NCBI GenBank assembly: GCA_905215675.1
Contig: CAJMRA010000158.1
Location: 1 to 6,088 of the forward strand
DNA: 6,088 nt
Source of the DNA: an uncultured bacterium
GTDB lineage: Bacteria > Desulfobacterota > Desulfovibrionia > Desulfovibrionales > Desulfovibrionaceae
Direction: 5' to 3'
Below, in pieces: positions 1 through 4,481 of this stretch (positions within the stretch are counted from its first letter, which is position 1; each line of letters opens with the position of its first letter). The notes under the pieces were generated by a model. That model did not search any database. It was given only the letters and a program-made list of their open reading frames with translations, and had not been told where the DNA came from. The position numbers and the translations under genes were made by a program.

Positions 1-29
1 TTCACCTTTTTCAAAGGTGAAACGCTCTA
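1..29 (-). repeat. T-rich palindromic repeat, copy 1 (downstream of mqnA)
   Basis: TTCACCTTT (1-9) and AAAGGTGAA (13-21) form a 9-bp inverted repeat with a 3-nt loop; the left side is cut by the window edge. Read on the minus strand it is tagagcgtttcaccttt, the reverse complement of the copy at 6036-6064. It lies 57 bp past the mqnA stop, after the GC hairpin at 31-59. There is no T-tract after the stem, so it is not a canonical terminator. Confidence 0.8.
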
Positions 30-30
30 G

Positions 31-59
31 GCGGGGCGGCGCTGTGGCCGCTGCCCCGC
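31..59 (-). other. Strong GC hairpin downstream of mqnA
   Basis: GCGGGGC (31-37) pairs with GCCCCGC (53-59). The stem continues through one G-U pair and GCG/CGC (39-41 with 49-51), giving 11 pairs with a 7-nt loop. It contains the shared CACAGCGCCG core (minus strand, 46-37) found downstream of mqnD and the MATE gene. It may stop or protect the mqnECA transcript, but no U-tract follows it on the minus strand. Confidence 0.45.
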
Positions 60-85
60 TTCCGTCTTTTCAGGGGCAAAACGCC

Positions 86-934
86 CTACATATGGAAGAA
101 GCGCAACGGCGGGGCCTGTTCAATCATGCCCGCCGCGGCCAGCTTGTCATAAAACAGCCGCAGGCCGTCCAGTTCCTCGCCGCGCAGGGTATAGACCAGC
201 CCTCTGGAGTAATAGAAGCCCAGCTCCTCGCGGGAAAGGGGGCAGCCGTGCGCCGTCAGATCGAGAATGACGTCCATATTGGCCAGTCCCCAGTCGCGGG
301 CGCGCCGCATGAGCGCGCCGGGGTCCTCCCGGAACACGCCCTGTTCGGCGGCGGCGCGACTGACGACCCACAGACCGAAAATGAACGGCAGGCCCGTCCA
401 GTCCCGCCAAGCCTCGGCAAGATCCACACGCACGGGATACTCGGGATGATGCCGCAGACGCAGGGCCTCGTCGCCGATGGCCAGAAAGGCCGCCGGTGGT
501 TCCGGCGTCCGCAGGGCGGGCGTCACGGCGCCTGTTTCAAAGGTCGCGTCGATCTGGTAGCGATCCCGCAGCAGCAGGCGCAGCAGGGCGACGGACGTAT
601 GCGTTTCGCCGCTGATCAGAATGGTCTTGCCGTCCAGCCGCTCCACCGGCACCCGCGACATGAGCAGCACGCTCATGACCGGCCCGCGCGATCCGATGGA
701 TAGGTCCTCGATCATGTAATACTGATCGGGATGACGCGCGTATTCAAAACAGGAATTGGAGGAGACGTGCAGCTCGCCGCGGGCCATCATGTTGTTGAGG
801 ACCGCGGGCGGGCCGGAAATGATGTCATAGTCGTGCGGCAGGATGCCGGCTTCCAGCGGGTGATAAATGGGAAGCACATTCAGATAGCCGATTCGACCCA
901 TGCGCAGCTGGGGGGCTTTGGCGGACGTCTGCAT
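86..934 (-). CDS. mqnA: Chorismate dehydratase MqnA (futalosine menaquinone pathway)
   Basis: A cytosolic enzyme that catalyses the first committed step of the futalosine route, dehydration of chorismate to 3-[(1-carboxyvinyl)oxy]benzoate. The 282-residue product has the usual length and periplasmic-binding-protein-like fold pattern of MqnA. Visible family motifs are GRIGYLNVLPIYHPL (13-27), SSNSCFEYA (58-66), LSIGSRGPVMSVLLMSR (78-94), LAIGDEAL (151-158) and the Trp-rich WRDWTGLPFIFGLWV (176-190). Asn19 in the YLN motif lies where the family has a conserved substrate-site Asn. No signal peptide is visible. The start at 934 is chosen because AGGAG (944-948) lies nine bases upstream. A second Met at residue 12 (901) keeps the first motif but lacks such a site. 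It is the last gene of mqnE-mqnC-mqnA, 39 bp after mqnC, and probably co-transcribed. The identification is firm because the sister enzymes are adjacent. Confidence 0.95.
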   Translation of the reverse strand: MQTSAKAPQLRMGRIGYLNVLPIYHPLEAGILPHDYDIISGPPAVLNNMMARGELHVSSNSCFEYARHPDQYYMIEDLSIGSRGPVMSVLLMSRVPVERLDGKTILISGETHTSVALLRLLLRDRYQIDATFETGAVTPALRTPEPPAAFLAIGDEALRLRHHPEYPVRVDLAEAWRDWTGLPFIFGLWVVSRAAAEQGVFREDPGALMRRARDWGLANMDVILDLTAHGCPLSREELGFYYSRGLVYTLRGEELDGLRLFYDKLAAAGMIEQAPPLRFFHM

Positions 935-943
935 CTCGGCGCG

Positions 944-948
944 CTCCT
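944..948 (-). promoter_or_regulatory. Ribosome binding site of mqnA
   Basis: AGGAG on the minus strand lies nine bases before the ATG at 934 and favours it over the internal Met codon at 901. It sits in the 39-bp mqnC-mqnA gap, just beyond the half repeat that ends mqnC. Confidence 0.7.
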
Positions 949-960
949 GTAGGCTGAAAG

Positions 961-976
961 AAGGTGAAACGCTCTA
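961..976 (-). repeat. Half copy of the palindromic repeat, supplying the mqnC stop codon
   Basis: The 16-mer TAGAGCGTTTCACCTT (976-961, minus strand) is identical to the segments at 29-14 (minus) and 6036-6051 (plus). Only one arm is present here, so the 13-bp hairpin cannot form. Its first three bases are the mqnC TAG stop codon. It occupies much of the short mqnC-mqnA gap. Confidence 0.75.
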
Positions 977-2095
977 TACTTCGGGCTGGGGCTCCACGGG
1001 ACGATAATCCATGGTGCGCTGCACGGGCGTGAAGCCCGCCGCGCGGATGGTCTTGTGGATATCGGCGCGGGACATGCGGAAGGAAACGCCCGCCGCCGCC
1101 ACGACGTTTTCCTCGATCATGAGGGAACCGAAGTCGTTGGCGCCGTAGAAAAGGGCCAGCTGGGCAATCTGCGGCCCCATGGTGACCCACGACGCCTGTA
1201 TGTTGGGCACGTTGTCCAGCACGAGCCGCGAAACGGCCAGCAGCCGCAGATAGGCGGGCGCGGGCAGGGGCTGCACGTGAATGCGCGTATGGGCGGGCTG
1301 GAAGGTCCACGGAATGAACGCCGTAAACCCGTGCGTGCGATCCTGCACGTCCCGCACGGCAAAGAGATGATTCAGACGGTGCCGGGGTTCTTCCTCATGC
1401 CCGAACATCATGGTGGCCGTGGTCTTCATGCCGAGCTTGTGCGCTTCCTCCATGACGGCGAGCCACTCCTCGGCCGTGCACTTGTTGGGGGAAACCCGCG
1501 CCCGTACTTCGGTGCTGAGAATTTCCGCGCCGCCGCCGGGCACGGAATCGAGGCCGGCGGCCTGAAGACGGCGCAGGACCTCGGAAACGGGCAGACCGAA
1601 CGTGCGCGACCAGAAAAAGATCTCCGGCGGGGAAAAGGCGTGGATATGCAGCGTCGGCCAGGTCGCGCGCATCCAGCGCAGCAGGTCCTCGTACCATTCC
1701 AGCGGCAGATCGGGATGATGCCCGCCCTGCAACAGGATTTGCGTCCCGCCGAGCCGCAGGGTTTCGTCGATTTTCTGCGCCATTTCGTCGCGGGAAATCA
1801 CATAGCCGCCCTCTTCGCCCGGCGCGCGGAAAAAGGCGCAGAAACGGCAGGCGCAGACGCAGATATTGGAATAATTGATATTGCGATCGCCCACATAGGT
1901 CACAATGGGCTCGGGATGCAGACGCAGGCGCGCGGCATGGGCAAGACGGGCCAGCGTATGCAGGGAGGCCCCGTAGTACAGGGCTTCGGCATCGGCCCGA
2001 TCCAGCCGTTGCCCGGCCAGCGCCCGGGCCGAGGCTTCAAGAACTTCGGGGCGTTCCTCAAAGGCGGAATGCGCCGGGGCAAAGGGCGTGCTCAT
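974..2095 (-). CDS. mqnC: Cyclic dehypoxanthine futalosine synthase MqnC (radical SAM)
   Basis: A radical SAM enzyme that cyclises dehypoxanthine futalosine to its spiro/cyclic form, the third chemical stage of the futalosine route. The product is 373 residues. The [4Fe-4S]-binding CX3CX2C motif is Cys79, Cys83, Cys86 within NINYSNICVCACRFCAFFR, with an additional Cys81 between the first two ligands. Further conserved blocks are LLQGGHHPDLPLEW (121-134), PGGGAEIL (186-193) and the C-terminal MGPQIAQLALFYGANDFGS (306-324). The start at 2095 is supported by GGAGG (2103-2107) seven bases upstream and by the ATGA overlap with the mqnE stop, which implies translational coupling. The frame stays open upstream to 2497, but that part is out-of-frame shadow of mqnE. 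It is distinguished from its paralogue MqnE by the HHPDLP block and the NDFGS tail. The TAG stop (974-976) is part of a repeated 16-mer, described separately. Confidence 0.95.
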   Translation of the reverse strand: MSTPFAPAHSAFEERPEVLEASARALAGQRLDRADAEALYYGASLHTLARLAHAARLRLHPEPIVTYVGDRNINYSNICVCACRFCAFFRAPGEEGGYVISRDEMAQKIDETLRLGGTQILLQGGHHPDLPLEWYEDLLRWMRATWPTLHIHAFSPPEIFFWSRTFGLPVSEVLRRLQAAGLDSVPGGGAEILSTEVRARVSPNKCTAEEWLAVMEEAHKLGMKTTATMMFGHEEEPRHRLNHLFAVRDVQDRTHGFTAFIPWTFQPAHTRIHVQPLPAPAYLRLLAVSRLVLDNVPNIQASWVTMGPQIAQLALFYGANDFGSLMIEENVVAAAGVSFRMSRADIHKTIRAAGFTPVQRTMDYRPVEPQPEV

Positions 2096-3216
2096 GCGTT
2101 GGCCTCCACGGACTCGAAAGTGGCGTTGCGACGCAGGGGCGTGAAGCCCGCCTCGCGAATCATGTGTTCCAGCTGGCTGATGGTCATGCCCTGGGCCGAA
2201 CTGGCTCCGGCCATATGGCCGATGCGCTCTTCGACAATGGTGCCGTCGAGGTCGTCGGCGCCGAACCAGAGGGCCGTCTGCGCCAGTTTTTCGCCCATCA
2301 TGATCCAGTAGGCCTTGATATGCGGGATATTGTCGAGCAGCAGGCGCGAAACGGCCACCGTGCGCAGCTGATCCAGCCCTCGCTGGGGGCCCAGCTTGTC
2401 TTCCGGCAGCTTGAGCCTGCTGTTTTCCGTCAGGAACGGCAGGGGAATGAAGCAGGTGAAGCCGCCGCTCCGATCCTGCTGCTCGCGCAGGCGGCACAGA
2501 TGATCCACGCGCTGTTCGACGGTTTCCAGATGGCCGTACAGCATGGTGCAGTTGGTCTTGATGCCGAGACTGTGCGCCTCGCCCGCGATGCGCAGCCAGG
2601 CTTCGGACGAGGCCTTGTGCGGACAGAGTTCGGCACGCAGCTTTTCATCAAAGATTTCCGCGCCGCCGCCCGGCATCATGACCAGTCCGGCCTCCTTGAG
2701 ACGTTGCAGCACCTCAAGCGTGGAAATGCCTTCCAGCCGGGAAAAATGTTCTATCTCGACGCAGGTAAAGGCCTTTATGGGCAGGGAAGGACACTGGGCC
2801 CGGGCGGCCCTGAACACGTCGATGAACCAGTCCAGACGGCGGGTGGGGTGACAGCCGCCCACGATATGCAGTTCGTCCAGCTTCAGGGGCGTGGCGTCGG
2901 CGGCGCGCAGACGCTGCAGGATATCTTCCTTGCTCAGGACAAAAGCGCCGGGCTCGTCCTCGCTGTCGCGCCGGAACGCGCAAAAGACGCAGCCGTTGAC
3001 GCAAACATTGGTATAATTTATTTGACGGTTGACCACATACGAGGCAACGTCGCCGTGCAGGCGGCAGCGCACGTGATGCGCCAGCGCGCCCACGGCGGTA
3101 ATATCGGGGCAGGCAAACAGGGCCAGCCCGTCGGCGGCGCTCAACCGCTCGCCTTCCAGCACCTTGTCGCGGATGGACGACAGGCCGAGCGCAGCGTAAT
3201 AAGAAGCATCTAGCAT
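2092..3216 (-). CDS. mqnE: Aminodeoxyfutalosine synthase MqnE (radical SAM)
   Basis: A radical SAM enzyme that adds the 5'-deoxyadenosyl radical to the enol-pyruvyl group of the MqnA product, giving 6-amino-6-deoxyfutalosine after decarboxylation. The 374-residue product carries the CX3CX2C cluster motif at Cys72, Cys76 and Cys79 (NYTNVCVNGCVFCAF, 67-81). Other family blocks are LHIVGGCHPTRRLDW (116-130), MPGGGAEIFDEKLRAELCPH (181-200), the FIPLPF region (256-261) and a C-terminal WFGADDLDGTIVEE (317-330). The GGCHP and DDLDGTI blocks separate it from MqnC. The start at 3216 follows AAGGAAG (3225-3231) with eight bases of spacing. The frame is open for another 1.25 kb upstream, but that part is antisense to mqnD. 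It is the first gene of the minus-strand operon, behind a strong predicted promoter (3345-3374) and a structured leader. Its TGA stop overlaps the mqnC ATG. Confidence 0.95.
   Translation of the reverse strand: MLDASYYAALGLSSIRDKVLEGERLSAADGLALFACPDITAVGALAHHVRCRLHGDVASYVVNRQINYTNVCVNGCVFCAFRRDSEDEPGAFVLSKEDILQRLRAADATPLKLDELHIVGGCHPTRRLDWFIDVFRAARAQCPSLPIKAFTCVEIEHFSRLEGISTLEVLQRLKEAGLVMMPGGGAEIFDEKLRAELCPHKASSEAWLRIAGEAHSLGIKTNCTMLYGHLETVEQRVDHLCRLREQQDRSGGFTCFIPLPFLTENSRLKLPEDKLGPQRGLDQLRTVAVSRLLLDNIPHIKAYWIMMGEKLAQTALWFGADDLDGTIVEERIGHMAGASSAQGMTISQLEHMIREAGFTPLRRNATFESVEANA
2103..2107 (-). promoter_or_regulatory. Ribosome binding site of mqnC, inside the mqnE coding end
   Basis: GGAGG on the minus strand lies seven bases before the mqnC ATG (2095), inside the last codons of mqnE. 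Together with the ATGA stop/start overlap (2095-2092) it indicates translational coupling of the two radical SAM enzymes. It also decides the mqnC start against the longer open frame. Confidence 0.8.
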
Positions 3217-3224
3217 CAGGCACA

Positions 3225-3231
3225 CTTCCTT
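3225..3231 (-). promoter_or_regulatory. Ribosome binding site of mqnE
   Basis: AAGGAAG on the minus strand lies eight bases before the ATG at 3216. It fixes the start of mqnE inside a frame that stays open far upstream. Confidence 0.75.
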
Positions 3232-3253
3232 GGGCAAAAGTCTGGCTTTGGCT

Positions 3254-3277
3254 TTCCCGCGGGAACATCCCGGGAAC
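3254..3277. repeat. 12-bp perfect palindrome with an adjoining near-copy in the mqnE leader
   Basis: TTCCCGCGGGAA (3254-3265) is a perfect palindrome. It is followed directly by a related TCCCGGGAAC (3268-3277), so GGGAAC occurs at 3261-3266 and again at 3272-3277, 11 bp apart, about one helical turn. The site lies between the predicted mqnE start of transcription and the mqnE RBS. It may be an operator for a dimeric repressor or simply an RNA hairpin. No known regulator site is recognised. Confidence 0.35.
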
Positions 3278-3296
3278 TGCGGAGCCGGGCTTCGCG

Positions 3297-3334
3297 GCCT
3301 GCGGCACGCGAGCCGCGCCGTTGTCCCCGCAGGC
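3297..3334 (-). other. Hairpin at the 5' end of the mqnE leader
   Basis: GCCTGCGG (3297-3304) pairs perfectly with CCGCAGGC (3327-3334), giving an 8-bp stem. The 22-nt interior can form a second small stem, CGCG (3307-3310) with CGCG (3314-3317). If transcription starts near 3338, this structure sits at the very 5' end of the mqnECA mRNA. It could stabilise the transcript or be a regulatory leader element. It matches no riboswitch I recognise. Confidence 0.4.
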
Positions 3335-3344
3335 GCAGCGCCAC

Positions 3345-3374
3345 AGGATATGCCCGCGAAGCTCCCGCTGTCAA
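3345..3374 (-). promoter_or_regulatory. Predicted sigma-70 promoter of the mqnE-mqnC-mqnA operon
   Basis: On the minus strand a perfect -35 box TTGACA (3374-3369) is followed, after 18 bases, by a -10 box TATCCT (3350-3345), which matches four of six consensus positions. Transcription would begin near 3338 and leave a leader of about 120 nt before the mqnE ATG. It is the best sigma-70-like match seen in the divergent region. The start site is inferred only. Confidence 0.6.
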
Positions 3375-3405
3375 ATTTCATTTCTTTTTTTGCGGCCTTG
3401 CCGCC

Positions 3406-3410
3406 GGAGG
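3406..3410 (+). promoter_or_regulatory. Ribosome binding site of mqnD
   Basis: GGAGG lies seven bases before the ATG at 3418 and decides that start over 3433. A small GC hairpin (GCGGC 3392-3396 with GCCGC 3400-3404, loop CTT), preceded by seven Ts (3385-3391), stands directly upstream but leaves the site itself unpaired. Confidence 0.75.
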
Positions 3411-3417
3411 TTCTGTC

Positions 3418-4260
3418 ATGTCCGCCGAAACCATGACCATCGGCCTGTCGTCCTGCCCCAATGACACCTACATTTTCCATGCCCTGCTGCACGGACTGGT
3501 TCCCGCGCCCACGCCCGCGCCGCCGGCATTCCACATGGCCGACGTGGAGGAACTCAACGGTCTTGCCCGACGCGGGACCCTGCCCGTCACCAAGATTTCC
3601 CTCGGCGTCATTCCGTACATCATGGACAGCTACGCCATCCTGTCCAGCGGCGCGGCGCTGGGCTGGGGCTGCGGTCCGCTGGTGGTGGCGCGCGAACAGC
3701 TGCCGGAAAGCGACTGGAAAACCGCGCGCACGGCCGTTCCCGGTCTGCTGACCACCGCCAATCTGCTGCTGGACCTGCACGGCGGCTTTCAGGGGCCCCG
3801 TCAGGACATGCTTTTCAGCGACGTCATGGACGCCGTCATTTCCGGCAGGGCGGATATAGGCGTCATCATTCATGAAGGCCGCTTCACCTATGGCGAACAC
3901 GGACTTGTCAAGCTGCTGGATCTCGGTCAATGGTGGGAGTCCGTCTACAACGCGCCCCTGCCGCTGGGAGCCATTGCGGTGCGCCGCGACGTGCCCCGGG
4001 ATACGGCCCGCGCCATGCAGGAGGCCATCCGTCAGAGTCTGGACTACGCCGACGCCCACCCCGAGGCCTCGCGCGACTACATCCGCCGCTGCGCGCAGGA
4101 ACTGTCCGACGAAGTGACGCGCGCCCATATCAGGACGTTCGTCACGGAATTCAGCCGCGATCTCGGCGCAGCCGGACGCGAGGCCATCCAGCGGCTTGTG
4201 GAGCGCGCCGCCGCGCGGCTCGGCAAGGCCCTGCCCGCCGACGGACTTTTTCTGAATTAG
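3418..4260 (+). CDS. mqnD: 1,4-dihydroxy-6-naphthoate synthase MqnD
   Basis: Converts cyclic dehypoxanthine futalosine, the MqnC product, to 1,4-dihydroxy-6-naphthoate, the last dedicated step before the side chain is added. The product is 280 residues, a normal MqnD length, with a two-lobed periplasmic-binding-like fold inferred from family membership and no export signal. Diagnostic motifs are GLSSCPNDTYIFHALLHG (9-26), ADVEELN (41-47), TKISLGVIPYI (58-68), GWGCGPLVV (82-90) and ADIGVIIHEGRFTY (145-158). His152 in the last motif matches the His proposed as catalytic base in characterised MqnD. The ATG at 3418 is chosen over an internal ATG (3433) because GGAGG (3406-3410) stands seven bases before it. 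It is divergent from mqnE across a 201-bp shared control region, so the pathway is expressed from two opposed units. The MATE gene lies 221 bp downstream. Confidence 0.95.
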   Translation: MSAETMTIGLSSCPNDTYIFHALLHGLVPAPTPAPPAFHMADVEELNGLARRGTLPVTKISLGVIPYIMDSYAILSSGAALGWGCGPLVVAREQLPESDWKTARTAVPGLLTTANLLLDLHGGFQGPRQDMLFSDVMDAVISGRADIGVIIHEGRFTYGEHGLVKLLDLGQWWESVYNAPLPLGAIAVRRDVPRDTARAMQEAIRQSLDYADAHPEASRDYIRRCAQELSDEVTRAHIRTFVTEFSRDLGAAGREAIQRLVERAAARLGKALPADGLFLN

Positions 4261-4261
4261 C

Positions 4262-4310
4262 ACGTTGCATCTTTGAAAAAGGAAAAACGCGAAACGGCGG
4301 CACAGCGCCG
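4262..4310 (+). repeat. Degenerate palindromic repeat downstream of mqnD
   Basis: This 49-bp stretch begins two bases after the mqnD stop and aligns without gaps to 6040-6088 with 41 identities by hand count. The identical core is CTTTGAAAAAGG (4271-4282), and the 3' part ends in the shared CACAGCGCCG (4301-4310). Changes in both arms have broken most of the palindrome pairing, so it looks like a decayed copy. Confidence 0.65.
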
Positions 4311-4326
4311 CCCGACCCGAAGCAAG
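4297..4326 (+). repeat. GC-hairpin repeat module downstream of mqnD
   Basis: GCGGCACAGCGCCGCCCG (4297-4314) is identical to 5925-5942, and the match continues to 27 of 30 bases through 4326 and 5954. The core can fold as GCGGC / ACAGC loop / GCCGC. The same core occurs downstream of the MATE gene and, in variant form, downstream of mqnA. Confidence 0.7.
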
Positions 4327-4336
4327 ATGCGTTTCT

Positions 4337-4364
4337 CCGGGGCGCGAACAGGGCCGCGCCCCGG
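4337..4364 (+). terminator. Possible terminator hairpin after mqnD
   Basis: CCGGGGCGCG (4337-4346) pairs perfectly with CGCGCCCCGG (4355-4364), giving a 10-bp GC stem with an 8-nt loop, 77 bp after the mqnD stop. No T-tract follows, so it would be an atypical intrinsic terminator, a pause site or an mRNA 3'-end stabiliser. It suggests that much of the MATE transcription is separate from mqnD. Confidence 0.35.
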
Positions 4365-4391
4365 TAACGAACGACGCCGCCATACGGCGAA

Positions 4392-4458
4392 CGCCTGTGC
4401 CGACAGGTCCCGAAAACCGCCGCCCCGGGCAGGCGGCAGGCTGTCCCCGCCTGTGCCG
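4392..4458 (+). other. Alternative hairpins in the leader of the MATE gene
   Basis: The 11-mer CGCCTGTGCCG occurs at 4392-4402 and again at 4448-4458. Copy 1 can pair with the adjacent ACAGG (CCTGT 4394-4398 with 4403-4407). The segment GGCAGGCGG (4428-4436) between the copies can pair with copy 2 (CCGCC 4447-4451 and TGCC 4454-4457, with a 2-nt bulge) or, in principle, with copy 1. The leader lies directly before a start codon that has no clear RBS. Confidence 0.35.
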
Positions 4459-4481
4459 CAGCCCGCGCAAAACGTCACCCT

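Noticed and set aside
17..703. A 228-codon plus-strand open frame over the 3' half of mqnA
   Set aside because: It starts inside the palindromic repeat with a GTG codon and is antisense to a clear mqnA.
1055..2311. A 418-codon plus-strand open frame antisense to mqnC
   Set aside because: It lies fully over mqnC and the end of mqnE, has no recognisable domain, and its composition is that of a GC-driven shadow frame.
2164..3213. A 349-codon plus-strand open frame antisense to mqnE
   Set aside because: It mirrors mqnE and shows no independent motif or good ribosome site. mqnE is the firmly identified gene on the other strand.
3321..3349. A possible mqnD promoter, TTGTCC-17-CAGGAT, on the plus strand
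   Set aside because: It matches consensus at only four and three of six positions and overlaps the better minus-strand promoter, so it cannot be supported, although mqnD must have some promoter in this region.
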